From contig CAJOLR010000030.1 of the NCBI GenBank assembly GCA_905235565.1, positions 1-57,309 of the forward strand: a stretch of 57,309 nucleotides of DNA, read 5' to 3'. Origin of the DNA: an uncultured Bacteroidaceae bacterium. GTDB lineage: Bacteria; Bacteroidota; Bacteroidia; Bacteroidales; Bacteroidaceae. The notes beneath the pieces were generated by a model. That model had not been told where the DNA came from, ran no database searches, and saw nothing but the letters and a program-made list of their open reading frames with translations. A program made the translations under genes and the position numbers. Below, piece by piece: positions 40,907 through 51,603 of the stretch; positions within the stretch are counted from its first letter, which is position 1, and every line of letters starts with the position of its first letter.

Positions 40907-41069
40907 CTTAGAATCTGTTTAAATTTTTTCCATGAAGAAGATTATTGGCTCTATTTTTCTCTGTTTTTATCGTTTTGAGGGAATAATGGAGGTCCATTTT
41001 GACTGAGGAACGATGAAAACAGAGGGAAAAAGAGGCGGTAAGAAATTTATGGAAATAAACAGATTCTTA
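40907..41069. mobile_element. MITE-like element with terminal inverted repeats
   Basis: GAATCTGTTTA (40911-40921) and TAAACAGATTC (41056-41066) are perfect inverted ends, flanked on both sides by TTA (40908-40910 and 41067-41069), a likely 3-bp target duplication. Inside, a further long imperfect inverted repeat (CTGTTTTTATCGTT against AACGATGAAAACAG) surrounds a central AATGGAGGTCCATT. There is no ORF. A TNA-type duplication would fit a non-autonomous IS5-group element. The right-hand TTA is the stop codon of cysK. Confidence 0.7.
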
Positions 41070-42008
41070 TTCTGCCGAGAAAAGAGGAGTTGAAAGGTAA
41101 CGTTCACCCGTATCTGGCAGCAGGACGAATACATTCTTGCCGGCAAACTCCGGACGAGATGCAACCACGCTTGCTGCGTATGCGGCTGCACCGCTTGATA
41201 TACCTACCAGCAGGCCTTCCTCCTTGGCAAGGGCACGTGCAGTCTCGAAAGCGTTGTCATTGCTTACGGGCAGTATCTCATCAACGATGCTGCGGTTAAA
41301 GTTATCGGGAACAAAACCGGCACCGATACCCTGAATCTTATGCGGACCGCTGGGATTACCGCTCAGTACGGCCGATGACTCGGGCTCAACTGCAATGATA
41401 CGTGCACCAGGGAAAGCCTCCTTGATGGCGATGGCCGATCCGCTAACGGTACCGCCTGTACCTACACCGGCAATGAAAGCGTCAATCTGGATTCCGGCAG
41501 CCTTGGCATCGGCCACAAGCTCCTTACCGGTAGTTTTGGCATGAATCTCAGGGTTGCTGGGGTTGGTGAACTGCTGCAGAATCACTGCACCCGGAGTAGC
41601 GTCACGCAGTTCCTCAGCCTTGGCAATGGCACCCTTCATACCGTTTGCGCCCGGAGTTAGTACAATCTCTGTGCCATAAGCGACAGCCAGCTTGCGGCGC
41701 TCAATGCTCATGGTCTCGGGCATTGTGAGAATTACCTTATAACCTTTTACTGCGCCTACCAGTGACAGACCTACGCCTGTGTTGCCCGATGTGGGCTCAA
41801 TGATTGTACCACCCTTCTTAAGGATGCCCTTCTTTTCGGCATCCTCAATCATAGCCAGAGCAATACGGTCCTTGACCGATCCGCCCGGATTGAAGAACTC
41901 AACCTTGGCCACAATGTTTGATTTGATGCCGCGGTTGGCAGTGAATGTTTTAAGGCTGACTGTCGGAGTCTTACCGATAAGTTCAGTGATAGAGTTGTAA
42001 ATTGCCAT
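41067..42008 (-). CDS. cysK: Cysteine synthase A (O-acetylserine sulfhydrylase)
   Basis: The 313-residue PLP enzyme makes cysteine from O-acetylserine and sulfide. It shows the PLP lysine in NPGGSVKDRIA, the substrate loop PTSGNTGVGL, the phosphate-binding GVGTGGT and VGISSGAAA. Length is standard. The stop codon TAA coincides with the target duplication of the MITE-like element, so the insertion apparently left the coding region intact. Promoter at 42049. Confidence 0.96.
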   Translation of the reverse strand: MAIYNSITELIGKTPTVSLKTFTANRGIKSNIVAKVEFFNPGGSVKDRIALAMIEDAEKKGILKKGGTIIEPTSGNTGVGLSLVGAVKGYKVILTMPETMSIERRKLAVAYGTEIVLTPGANGMKGAIAKAEELRDATPGAVILQQFTNPSNPEIHAKTTGKELVADAKAAGIQIDAFIAGVGTGGTVSGSAIAIKEAFPGARIIAVEPESSAVLSGNPSGPHKIQGIGAGFVPDNFNRSIVDEILPVSNDNAFETARALAKEEGLLVGISSGAAAYAASVVASRPEFAGKNVFVLLPDTGERYLSTPLFSAE

Positions 42009-42048
42009 AATTGTATGTATTTGTTGTTGTCGTTTCCTTTATCTGGTG

Positions 42049-42056
42049 CAAAGTTA
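42049..42056 (-). promoter_or_regulatory. Promoter -7 box of cysK
   Basis: TAACTTTG on the minus strand is a perfect -7 box; CTTG about 20 bases upstream can serve as -33. The predicted start lies about 35 bases before the ATG. The remaining spacer up to trmB (to 42161) shows nothing else. Confidence 0.65.
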
Positions 42057-42161
42057 CCTCCGCCCGAAACAGTCAACAAGAAAAACCCAAAATCAGGAAA
42101 ACCATTCTAAAAACAATCAAAATCGCAGTCAATATATTCCAGCGAGCACCATTCTATTGCG

Positions 42162-42920
42162 CTATTTCCCAACTTGCAGAGTACTCCTCTTTGTACGCCC
42201 GTAACTTCTATAATCGTCCAATTCTATTTCAATGTCCGGCTCAGAAAGCGCCCCGTCGGCCGGCAGGTTAAAGACAATATATTTGATGCTCTTGCCGCGC
42301 TCCAGCCACTGCTGCTCATAGTGAGTCTTGATGGACAGGATGTGGTCAGCATCGCCGCTGGCATAGAGGTCATCGGTCCGGAACTCCACCGGCAGGCGGT
42401 TATGGTCCACCATCGCGCACGTATATGTATATAGGAAGTTACTGTCGGTCTTGAGGTGTATTTTACCGCCAGGTTTCAAAATCCTGCGGTAACGCTCCAT
42501 AAAGAAAGTCGATGTAAGACGCTTGGTAGCCTTCTTCATCTGAGGATCAGGGAAAGTAATCCATATCTCACTCACCTCACCCAGAGCAAAGAACCGGTCA
42601 ATAAGCTCAATCACAGTGCGCAGGAACGCAACGTTATTCATGCCAGCCTCAAGTGACAGCCTGGCTCCGGTCCACATTCGGGCGCCCTTGATGTCAACGC
42701 CGATGAAATTCCTGTCGGGGAACAGACCGGCCAGCCCAACGGTATACTCTCCGTGACCGCAGCCCAACTCCAGAACTATAGGCCCGTCATTATGAAAAAA
42801 GGAGCTGTTCCAGCAGCCCCTCATCTCAAATGGGACATCCTCACGGAACGAGCCCTGAGGCTCGAACACATGCGGATATGTCCGCATATCGGCAAACTTA
42901 GCCAGTTTACCCTTTCCCAT
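42162..42920 (-). CDS. trmB: tRNA (guanine-N7-)-methyltransferase
   Basis: The 252-residue AdoMet enzyme methylates G46 of tRNA. It has [17 protein letters not shown] (AdoMet motif I), [27 protein letters not shown] with the catalytic region, and [10 protein letters not shown]. The N-terminal 45 residues precede the core as in other Bacteroidetes TrmB. The C-terminus ([10 protein letters not shown]) is normal. It lies one base after ilvE on the same strand, so the two are probably co-transcribed. Confidence 0.93.
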   Translation of the reverse strand: MGKGKLAKFADMRTYPHVFEPQGSFREDVPFEMRGCWNSSFFHNDGPIVLELGCGHGEYTVGLAGLFPDRNFIGVDIKGARMWTGARLSLEAGMNNVAFLRTVIELIDRFFALGEVSEIWITFPDPQMKKATKRLTSTFFMERYRRILKPGGKIHLKTDSNFLYTYTCAMVDHNRLPVEFRTDDLYASGDADHILSIKTHYEQQWLERGKSIKYIVFNLPADGALSEPDIEIELDDYRSYGRTKRSTLQVGK

Positions 42921-42921
42921 A

Positions 42922-43941
42922 TCAGATATCCAGAACGGTTACCCAGCCGTGAGTATCGGGAGCGTCGCCATACTGGATGGCACGCAGCTGATGGTACAGG
43001 CCTGTAAGTACAGGACCCGGCTTGCCGTCACCGATAACGTAAGACTTGCCCAGCTCTATGTCATCGATGCGTGAGATAGGTGATATGACGGCTGCAGTAC
43101 CGCAGGCACCGGCCTCACTCATCTCATTCAGTTCCTCCAGAGGAACCTGACGCTGCTCAATGGTCATGCCGTTGTCCTTGGCCAGCTGCTGCAGGCTCTT
43201 GTTGGTGATAGAGGGCAGGATTGACTCTGACTTGGGAGTGATATAACTGTTGCCCTTTATGCCGATAAAGTTGGCTGCGCCGCACTCATCGATATATTTC
43301 TTCTCCTTGGCATCCAGATAGAACTCGCTGCCGTAACCCTTCTCATGGGCGATGTTGTGGGCAAACAGGCTGGCAGCATAGTTACCGCCAACCTTGTACT
43401 TACCCATACCCAGAGGCGCCGAACGGTCGTATGAACGTACCAAAGCGTATGCATTGGCCTGGAAACCGCCCTTGAAGTACGGACCTACAGGCATTACGAA
43501 AATCAGGAACAGATACTCCCTGGCCGGTTTTACACCAATCTCAGCACCGGTACCCACCAGCAGAGGACGGATATAGAGAGATGCGCCGCTCTCATATGGG
43601 GGAATGAACTCCTTGTTGAGTTCAACAACGCGCTTAACCATCTTGCAGAATGTCTCGGTAGGAAGCTCCGGCATCATTGTGGCGCGGCAAGTGCTCTGCA
43701 TACGCTCGGCGTTGGCCTCCATACGGAATATGCGCACCTTGCCATCCTTGCCGCGAAATGCCTTAAGGCCTTCAAAGGCCTCCTGTCCGTAGTGCATACA
43801 GGTTGCGGCAATGTGCATAGGTACATACTCGGAGTCAGACTCCTCTATCTCACCCCATTTTCCGTCTTTATACCAGATTCTCAGGTTCCAGTTGGTCTTC
43901 ATGTAACCGAACGACAGATTGGACCAGTCAAGTTCTTTCAT
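42922..43941 (-). CDS. ilvE: Branched-chain amino acid aminotransferase
   Basis: The 339-residue fold-type IV PLP enzyme transaminates leucine, isoleucine and valine. It shows [44 protein letters not shown] and the class-IV signature with [18 protein letters not shown], all typical of the longer, eukaryote-like BCAT group. It complements the leu operon earlier in the window, which supplies the 2-oxo acids. A -7-like TAATTTCG (43964-43971) is upstream. Confidence 0.95.
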   Translation of the reverse strand: MKELDWSNLSFGYMKTNWNLRIWYKDGKWGEIEESDSEYVPMHIAATCMHYGQEAFEGLKAFRGKDGKVRIFRMEANAERMQSTCRATMMPELPTETFCKMVKRVVELNKEFIPPYESGASLYIRPLLVGTGAEIGVKPAREYLFLIFVMPVGPYFKGGFQANAYALVRSYDRSAPLGMGKYKVGGNYAASLFAHNIAHEKGYGSEFYLDAKEKKYIDECGAANFIGIKGNSYITPKSESILPSITNKSLQQLAKDNGMTIEQRQVPLEELNEMSEAGACGTAAVISPISRIDDIELGKSYVIGDGKPGPVLTGLYHQLRAIQYGDAPDTHGWVTVLDI

Positions 43942-44014
43942 AGCAGTATTGTTTAATCTTCCGCGAAATTACAAAAAATGATATCTTATTGTCCGGCTAT
44001 AGACGTAAATAAAC

Positions 44015-44022
44015 TAAATTTG
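44015..44022 (+). promoter_or_regulatory. Promoter -7 box of the DUF5715 gene
   Basis: TAAATTTG fits TAnnTTTG exactly and ends eight bases before the ATG at 44031, predicting a leaderless or nearly leaderless transcript. It is divergent from the ilvE promoter. Confidence 0.6.
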
Positions 44023-44030
44023 TAACCAAT

Positions 44031-45179
44031 ATGGAAAATAAGGAGACAAACAGTGCCGGCAACGGCCGCATAGAAGGCAAGATAAGGACTATCAGGTTCA
44101 TACTGCTCTCCACAGTAATCTATTTCATATCCGATGCTATAGGCCGATGGTTCCTTCCTGCCCAGGATCCGGTCCCAGGCATGTACTCCATTCTTATCTG
44201 GTTGCTTTGCTTCATTACCGGAGCCTTGCAGTTCTTCTTTTGGCGAAAGATCAGCCTTAAATGGCTCAGATGGACTGTTGCCATAGCCTATATCATCGTT
44301 TTCGCAATATTGCTTGGCTGGGGCGGATTCTACGGATATGGCGGATCATCACTCATAGGATTCAAGTTCTCGGTAACCATAATGCCGGTCTGGGGGTTTC
44401 TGATAGAGGCCACATTCACGTCATTCCTGCGCTGGTACGGCAATCTCATCAAACTGATATTTCACCTGGAATCCATAAACAGCATAGTGTTCATGCTCTT
44501 TATGCTTATTCCTGTTGCCATTACAATACTATTGTTCACAGGAGGCTACAAACTGTCTGGATCACTTTCACAAAAGGGGGCCGACATACAGCAATACATA
44601 GATGAGGGCGAGGTAAACCATAATACCGATCACCGCGAGCCGGTACGCCAGTATGACCGTCTGTTCAACGACCTTAACGAGACACAACTGGAAGCTGCCC
44701 GCCTCAACGGACTAAAAGAACCAATAACCACAGAGCAGGCCAAGACAGACCGTCATCTCCAGCTGATTGGGCCAAACCAGTACTACGATGTAGAGAAACT
44801 TACCCATTCTGTTCCCTACCTTGTACCAAAGGCAGCCAAACTGCTGGAGGATATGGGCAAGGCATTCCAGGATTCCCTGTTTAACCGCGGTTACAACCGT
44901 GGGCACCGCTTTACAGTAACGAGCGTGTTACGCACCGAGGAGAACGTGCGTCAGCTACGCAAGACCAACGTAAACTCTACCGAGAACTCCTGCCACTGCT
45001 ACGGCACCACATTTGACATATCTTACTTTACATACTCCACACCCGATGTAGGCAAAGTGGCATCGGTAGACAAGATGCGCCAGATTCTCTATCAGGTGGC
45101 ATATGATATGCAGAGACAGGCCCGCTGCTACGTAAAATACGAAAAACAGCAGACCTGCCTTCACATTACCGTAAGATGA
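44031..45179 (+). CDS. Membrane protein with DUF5715 (peptidase-M15-like) C-terminal domain
   Basis: The 382-residue protein has about five membrane helices in the first 180 residues (FILLSTVIYFISDAIG, MYSILIWLLCFITGALQFFF, VAIAYIIVFAILLGWGG, SIVFMLFMLIPVAITILLF), a charged linker, and a C-terminal domain with FTVTSVLRTEENVRQLRK, SCHCYGTTFDISY and QTCLHITVR. The latter is the pattern of DUF5715, related to D,D-carboxypeptidase/M15 folds; the SxHxxGxxFD-like segment and the final H resemble metal-binding positions. I infer a role at the cell wall. The usual relatives I recall are secreted rather than fused to a multi-helix region. Confidence 0.7.
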   Translation: MENKETNSAGNGRIEGKIRTIRFILLSTVIYFISDAIGRWFLPAQDPVPGMYSILIWLLCFITGALQFFFWRKISLKWLRWTVAIAYIIVFAILLGWGGFYGYGGSSLIGFKFSVTIMPVWGFLIEATFTSFLRWYGNLIKLIFHLESINSIVFMLFMLIPVAITILLFTGGYKLSGSLSQKGADIQQYIDEGEVNHNTDHREPVRQYDRLFNDLNETQLEAARLNGLKEPITTEQAKTDRHLQLIGPNQYYDVEKLTHSVPYLVPKAAKLLEDMGKAFQDSLFNRGYNRGHRFTVTSVLRTEENVRQLRKTNVNSTENSCHCYGTTFDISYFTYSTPDVGKVASVDKMRQILYQVAYDMQRQARCYVKYEKQQTCLHITVR

Positions 45180-45194
45180 CTATCGGCTGTTGGC

Positions 45195-46157
45195 TTAATC
45201 ACCACCAAGGACGTAAGAATCGGTCCCGGACCAATCCTGTTCAACCTGAAGCCCGCCAAATCCGATATTTGTATATTCCAGGACTCCACCTGCAAAAAAC
45301 TCTCCCGTGCATTCTGTGATTCTGTTTCTGGTTACCGGGACATCAGACAGCACTCTCTCCTTGACCGCATTTCCGTAGGTATCTATAGCGGTAACGGTTA
45401 TCTCCAACTGAGACAGGTTCCTTACACCGTTTTTCTCTTCATAACGCGGGAATGTAAACACCTCAAATACCTTTGATGAATGGTCTGTCACTACAAATGA
45501 TTCCTTCTGATTACTCTTGGTTGTACCCTCAAGCGTAAACGGATTCACAGCCGCACTGCCTCCCTTGTAGGCAAACTGCAGTTCACATACCTGATCGGGA
45601 ATCTGCGAATCTGCCATATTAAGTCTGAACATGGCTGTGGCACGTACAAGCGGGACATTGATTGTCCCTGTCTGCTGAGTGACATTTATATCACCTGCCC
45701 AACAGAATGTGTCAGTGGTCTTAAGCAGAGTGTTACTGCTGAAAGCGATTGACTCCGGATTGGTCATGGTAGGATTCTTGTCTCCATTATGGGCAACGAC
45801 GACAATCCTGTGTGTTCCAACTGTCAGATTCTGTGATACGGTTCCGAAAGAGGGATCGTCACGGGTCTGGTTAATCTGGATCTTGTCAAAAGATTCCCCC
45901 TCACACGGATAGATGCAGATACTGAGACTGGAACAGACCTGTCCCACATCAACCATTGCTCTGGTCTGCGCATAATCAACGCTGCCAAGATTGTTTACAC
46001 AGATTGTAACCGGAACTTTGTCCCTCTCATCCGGATCCGTAATATCATGGATCCTGGCATGGCAGGATGCCATCAGCAAAGGAATAAGCATAAAACCCAG
46101 TGAATTAACTCGTGTCTTCTTCAGGGCTGAAGACTGCCTCATGGTCTTTTGTTTCAT
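45195..46157 (-). CDS. FimB/Mfa2-like fimbrial lipoprotein
   Basis: The 320-residue protein has a lipoprotein signal (GFMLIPLLMASCHA, lipobox Cys at 32) and two beta domains with VGTHRIVVVAHNGDK, TQQTGTINVPLVRATAMFRLN and QLEITVTAIDTYGN. This is the layout of FimB/Mfa2 anchor or minor subunits of type V fimbriae in Bacteroidetes. No FimA/Mfa1 major subunit gene is next to it, so it may serve a distant locus or act alone. A second in-frame ATG (46142) would shorten the leader by five residues. Confidence 0.75.
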   Translation of the reverse strand: MKQKTMRQSSALKKTRVNSLGFMLIPLLMASCHARIHDITDPDERDKVPVTICVNNLGSVDYAQTRAMVDVGQVCSSLSICIYPCEGESFDKIQINQTRDDPSFGTVSQNLTVGTHRIVVVAHNGDKNPTMTNPESIAFSSNTLLKTTDTFCWAGDINVTQQTGTINVPLVRATAMFRLNMADSQIPDQVCELQFAYKGGSAAVNPFTLEGTTKSNQKESFVVTDHSSKVFEVFTFPRYEEKNGVRNLSQLEITVTAIDTYGNAVKERVLSDVPVTRNRITECTGEFFAGGVLEYTNIGFGGLQVEQDWSGTDSYVLGGD

Positions 46158-46250
46158 AGCTTAAAAGATTTAAATTGGTTATTAGATGCATACAAAACCG
46201 TATACATTGCAATTTTAGCGCTTTTTTCAGATACTTACAATTCCGGCAAC

Positions 46251-46280
46251 AAAAAAAAAGAGGCCCGAAGGCCTCTTTTT
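46251..46280. terminator. Terminator after the GH43 gene
   Basis: AAAAAGAGGCC and GGCCTCTTTTT pair perfectly around CGAA, with A and T runs on both sides. It is placed 20 bases beyond the stop of the minus-strand GH43 gene and separates it from the fimbrial gene. Confidence 0.9.
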
Positions 46281-46299
46281 ATCATGAGATCCGATCAGA

Positions 46300-47751
46300 T
46301 CAATACTGACGGAAGTTCCACTTGCAGTTTACATCGTTGAAATCGAACTTGCCGAGTGAAGCGTTTGAGTCACCTACAGAGATAAGGCAAACCTTCTCAT
46401 CAGTACCGGGAACGGCCTTGGGGCAGATACGGTATGTGCCGTCTGTAAGCTGGTCAATGCTCCAGAGCTGCTCGGCTGCGCCTGTAAACTCAGGAACAGT
46501 GGTAAGCTCCTTGCCTGCAACAGCGGCCAGGGCACGGTTGGTACCGGCAATGAGAATCTTGTAGTACGGAGTTCCAAGTGTACCCTCCTCTACGGGAACA
46601 AGTTCCCACTTCTGGTTGGGACGGAACTGGTAGTCTATAACGCGTACATCAATGTTGCCGGTGGGCCAGCCACCTATTACATCCTCCAGCTTCTGGAAAG
46701 CCACTACAGTGTTAGGCTGATTGCCGCCACCACCGAACATTCCGCGACCACCGCCCAGACGAACGTACTCGGTAGCAATCTCAAGGGCATAACCACGACG
46801 CTCTGACTCAATCTCATATACACCGGGTTTTACGTTGTAACCAGCCTCAGGCCAGCCGTTACGCCATACGATAGGCAGGATAGCCAGGGTGCTGCGGCCA
46901 CTCTGATAGTAGTCAGCCTCCCAGTGGAATGACATCTTCTCAACGCCTTCCTCAATGATTGTGCGGCCAAAGTGACCTGCGCCGGTATAACCGTCACGGC
47001 AGCCTATAACCATCTTACCGCCACCCTCAACCATATCACGGCCTACGTTGTCAATGAACGGGCCTGTGGGGCTCTTGGAACGGCCGCAGATAATGTTATA
47101 AGTTGAGTTCACACCATCGCAGCAGGTACCGTGAGTACCCAGCAGATAATAGTAGCCATCGTGATAGATCATTGTGGTTGCCTCGCAGTCAACGGCAATG
47201 TTTATATCCTCACCGAAGCTCTCAAGACGTGCACCGGTCTGAGGATCAAGCTCACACATACGGATGAATCCAAAGTATGTACCGAATGTAACGAACAGAC
47301 GGCCTTCGGGAGTAAGGATAAGACCTGCATCAATAGCATCGCAGTCCTCATCATTATCAGAATGTGCTACAGTAGTGCGCTCTGCAGCTGCAGGAAAACC
47401 GTAGTCGGGAGATGAGGGATCAAGAGTCTTGCCCCAGCAGGTAACGATAGTACCTCCGTGACCGCCTCCCAGTCCACCACCGGTGGTTGAATAAGCAAGA
47501 AGGTAACGGTCACCTATCTTAAGCATATCAGGAGCTGCACCTACGTTAGGAATACGCTCACCGCTGGTCCATACCCAACCGTCTTCCGAAACAAGGCCCG
47601 AACCGCCTGTTCCCCAAGTGTAATACTTTCCATTGCACTCTGCAATCGTAGCAGGATCATGGATGAACGGAGCACCGATCTGAGCCATAACGGCCTCAGA
47701 CATTGAGACTGAAACAAGGGCTACCAAGCCCATCTGAAATATCTTTTTCAT
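46300..47751 (-). CDS. Glycoside hydrolase family 43, secreted
   Basis: The 483-residue protein has a signal peptide (MGLVALVSVSMSEAVMAQ) and a five-bladed-propeller GH43 core: the base aspartate in FIHDPATIAECNGKYYTW, a second acid in AIDAGLILTPEGRL and the acid glutamate in DCEATTMIYHDGYYYLLGTHG. The last 150 residues (WELVPVEEG, YKILIAGTNRALAAVAG, LWSIDQLTDGTYRICP) look like a ricin-type beta-trefoil carbohydrate-binding domain. GH43 enzymes remove arabinose or xylose from arabinoxylan or arabinan. A short glycine-rich loop (GGGRGMFGGGGNQP) interrupts it. It follows the lipoprotein gene by 14 bases. Confidence 0.85.
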   Translation of the reverse strand: MKKIFQMGLVALVSVSMSEAVMAQIGAPFIHDPATIAECNGKYYTWGTGGSGLVSEDGWVWTSGERIPNVGAAPDMLKIGDRYLLAYSTTGGGLGGGHGGTIVTCWGKTLDPSSPDYGFPAAAERTTVAHSDNDEDCDAIDAGLILTPEGRLFVTFGTYFGFIRMCELDPQTGARLESFGEDINIAVDCEATTMIYHDGYYYLLGTHGTCCDGVNSTYNIICGRSKSPTGPFIDNVGRDMVEGGGKMVIGCRDGYTGAGHFGRTIIEEGVEKMSFHWEADYYQSGRSTLAILPIVWRNGWPEAGYNVKPGVYEIESERRGYALEIATEYVRLGGGRGMFGGGGNQPNTVVAFQKLEDVIGGWPTGNIDVRVIDYQFRPNQKWELVPVEEGTLGTPYYKILIAGTNRALAAVAGKELTTVPEFTGAAEQLWSIDQLTDGTYRICPKAVPGTDEKVCLISVGDSNASLGKFDFNDVNCKWNFRQY

Positions 47752-47765
47752 ATTCTGATCCTTTT

Positions 47766-48653
47766 TTATTTGTTGGTGATGGTGTAGTTCTTAAGAATTG
47801 TGCCATCTTCATTGTAGAAACGAACGCACATATCACTCATACCCGGACCGTTGATGACAGCACCGCGTACAATGTTCTTACCCTTCTTGAGAGTAATTCG
47901 CTTTGACATACCGTCATCGGCAACCATACGGCGGTCAGCCTGAAGTGTCAGGACCTTCTCACCATTAACCCACCAGATTGATGAAGCGTTTGTACCGGCA
48001 GCCAGACGTACGACCATGTCCTGTTCGCAGTTGATTACTGTAAATGCGTTAAAAATAAGGCCATAGCGCTTCTGGCCGTTTGATGTACCCTGAGCAAAAC
48101 GGATAAGCTTGATGTTGAACAGCTTGCTGTCAACTGAATGCCATTCAAGTGTATCCTTGACGGTAGCAGGAGCTTCAGGAGCTGCCTGTGCACCGGCTGC
48201 GGGTCTGCCGCCTCCAAAACCACCGCGGCCACCTGCACGGGGAGCCTCGGACTCAACGATAACCTTATCGCCGGCCTTGGGCAGGGCGTTGATATCGGCT
48301 GTGAACTGACCGGGGAAATACTCTTTGGTCAACTCAGCCAGGATATAGCTGTCTGTAAATACGGTATTACCGCTGTTGGGTTTGTTGATGGGCTCGATGA
48401 TTGTCCATCTGCGGATAAAGCCCTTATCATCCGGCTTGGCTGGAGCTGCGTCAGGCTTGATCTCATTGAAATACTGATCAAATGCAACATTTCTGTTGGC
48501 TCTACGCTGAGGATCGATTGACTCGCTGGCAACCTGCGGTTCAGCTTCAGATCCTCCGGCAGGCTGCTGCTCGACTACTTTCTTGTTAGAGCCGCAAGCA
48601 ACCAGAACGGCAGTCAAACCGACCGCCAGGATAGTTTTGAAATTTCTGTTCAT
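47766..48653 (-). CDS. Lipoprotein of unknown function in the xylan cluster
   Basis: The 295-residue protein has a lipoprotein signal (ILAVGLTAVLVACGSNKK, Cys at 20). The first part is polar; residues about 70-150 hold WTIIEPINKPNSGNTVF and YFPGQFTADINALPKAGDKV, followed by a Gly/Ala/Pro-rich insertion and a beta-rich C-terminus (SIWWVNGEKVLTLQADRR, RITLKKGKNIVRGAVINGPG) resembling the galactose-binding-like modules that precede some esterases. I do not recognise a catalytic site. Same strand and 14 bases from the GH43 gene, so co-transcription is likely. Confidence 0.7.
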   Translation of the reverse strand: MNRNFKTILAVGLTAVLVACGSNKKVVEQQPAGGSEAEPQVASESIDPQRRANRNVAFDQYFNEIKPDAAPAKPDDKGFIRRWTIIEPINKPNSGNTVFTDSYILAELTKEYFPGQFTADINALPKAGDKVIVESEAPRAGGRGGFGGGRPAAGAQAAPEAPATVKDTLEWHSVDSKLFNIKLIRFAQGTSNGQKRYGLIFNAFTVINCEQDMVVRLAAGTNASSIWWVNGEKVLTLQADRRMVADDGMSKRITLKKGKNIVRGAVINGPGMSDMCVRFYNEDGTILKNYTITNK

Positions 48654-48772
48654 AGTGAACTTTGGATAAAATTAGGTTTATAATTGATAATAATATTCGT
48701 CAGAATACAATTTGATGCGCTAAGTTACAACAAATAGTTAAAAATACATATCCGCGTGGACTAAATTGAACA

Positions 48773-48810
48773 AAAAAACAACCGGCTCATATGCCGAACC
48801 GGTTGTTTTT
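48773..48810 (-). terminator. Terminator after the anchored esterase gene
   Basis: AACAACCGG and CCGGTTGTT pair around a loop with CATATG; A and T runs flank both sides. It ends the minus-strand transcript of the esterase ending at 48837. Confidence 0.85.
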
Positions 48811-48836
48811 GGAATTTTGAGTCTCAGAGAGACTGA

Positions 48837-50213
<1,377 letters not shown>

Positions 50214-50231
50214 TTAAAATAGGTTTGTTGA

Positions 50232-51470
50232 TCATTTGAAGCAGAGCTGTACAAACTGGTACAGGCTGCGGCGCCATGTGTGCCACTCGTGAGCGGTACC
50301 CTCGGAAATGTAACCTGTAGCGTTGATGCCAGCCTTCTTGAGGTTCTCGGCAGCCTCCATCACGCCCATGTTCTCCTTACCGCCACAGCTCATGAACAGA
50401 GCCTTGTTGGTCTCCTTGTAGCCCTCGGCACCCTCAATATCCTGCAGAGAGATGGTACCCCCGCTGAACATACCTACGTATGCAAATACCTTAGGATTGG
50501 CAAGAGTCACTGAACGTGTGGTCATACCACCCATTGACAGACCGGCCATAGCGCGGTGCTGAGGATCGGCAATTACACGGTAGTTCTTCTCAACCATGGG
50601 GATGATATCCTTGATCAGGACATCACCGAATGCGCCGCCCATCATGAAGCCGCCGCCGAATCCGCCACGACGCTGACCGCCCTGGGGAGCCTGGCCCTGT
50701 GCATCAGCTGATGGACCGCCGGGGCGCTGACCGCCGAATCCGCCCATGCCGCCGCCCTGCTGGCCGGCCGGCTGTGCATCGAGGCAATCGATAACGATGA
50801 TGAAAGGAACAGCCTTCTTCTGGGCAATCAGGTTATCCATGATCTGAGCGGTATGACCCTGCTCTGCCCAACCGTGTTCGTTCTCACCCATACCGTGCAT
50901 AAGGTACAGAACGGGGAATTTCTTGGTGGTGTTGGTGTAATATTCATTGGGGAAATAGATGTAGCAGTGACGCATCTTCTCTGTAACTGACGAGTAGTAA
51001 TAAACCTCATTCATCGTACCCTGCGGCACGTTCTTTACCTGCCAGAAATCCTGGTCGTCGGAGGGAACCTCGATTCCGCTGCCCCAACGGCTTGCGCCAT
51101 AGTAGTAGAGGCTTCCCGGATCGGGCACGCTGGCACCGTCAATGTTCAACTGATAGTAGTGGAAACCGGGATCCTGAGGAGCCGAAGTGCCGGTCCATAC
51201 ACCATTCTCGTTCTTGGTCATTGAATAGATCTTGCCGTCAATATCCAGACCTACAGATGTTGCGTTGGGGGCCGAAATCTGGGCACGGACCATACGCTGA
51301 GAGTTTACCATAGGATACTGGTGGTTGCTCTGGTTGTTCATTGCGGGCTTGAAGTCCTCAGTTACATTCTCGGTTACTGAAGGAACTGTGGGATTACCGC
51401 CGCCACGGCCGAACTGAGCATACGCTGACACTGTAGCAAGTGCCATAAGTGAAAGGATAATTTTCTTCAT
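50232..51470 (-). CDS. CE1-type esterase, secreted (paralogue of the next gene)
   Basis: The 412-residue protein begins MKKIILSLMALATVSAYAQ (signal peptide), followed by a glycine-rich stretch, an early-set/CBM48-like domain (MVRAQISAPNATSVGLDI) and a feruloyl-esterase-like domain with YLMHGMGENEHGW, the nucleophile in [11 protein letters not shown] and GTAHEWHTWRR. It also carries a Gly/Gln-rich insertion (GGMGGFGGQRPGG). A longer ORF upstream to 51644 overlaps the promoter and is rejected. It is clearly paralogous to the gene at 48837, suggesting tandem duplication with later gain or loss of the anchor. Confidence 0.88.
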   Translation of the reverse strand: MKKIILSLMALATVSAYAQFGRGGGNPTVPSVTENVTEDFKPAMNNQSNHQYPMVNSQRMVRAQISAPNATSVGLDIDGKIYSMTKNENGVWTGTSAPQDPGFHYYQLNIDGASVPDPGSLYYYGASRWGSGIEVPSDDQDFWQVKNVPQGTMNEVYYYSSVTEKMRHCYIYFPNEYYTNTTKKFPVLYLMHGMGENEHGWAEQGHTAQIMDNLIAQKKAVPFIIVIDCLDAQPAGQQGGGMGGFGGQRPGGPSADAQGQAPQGGQRRGGFGGGFMMGGAFGDVLIKDIIPMVEKNYRVIADPQHRAMAGLSMGGMTTRSVTLANPKVFAYVGMFSGGTISLQDIEGAEGYKETNKALFMSCGGKENMGVMEAAENLKKAGINATGYISEGTAHEWHTWRRSLYQFVQLCFK

Positions 51471-51506
51471 ATTATTTTTATGTTTAAATGTTATATTATT
51501 GAAATG

Positions 51507-51536
51507 CAAACTTAACAATAAAAAAATATTTTCAAA
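51507..51536 (-). promoter_or_regulatory. Promoter of the esterase genes
   Basis: On the minus strand TTTG (51533-51536) and, 18 bases later, TAAGTTTG (51507-51514) match the -33/-7 pattern. The leader to the ATG at 51470 is about 30 bases. Confidence 0.7.
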
Positions 51537-51547
51537 CTCCATTTGCA

Positions 51548-51580
51548 CAAAAAAAGCGGGAAGGCATTTCACCTTCCCGC
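51548..51580 (-). terminator. Terminator after the xylanase gene
   Basis: GCGGGAAGG and CCTTCCCGC pair perfectly around seven bases, followed on the minus strand by seven T. Confidence 0.92.
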
Positions 51581-51603
51581 AATAACTGGAATTATAAGCC
51601 CTG

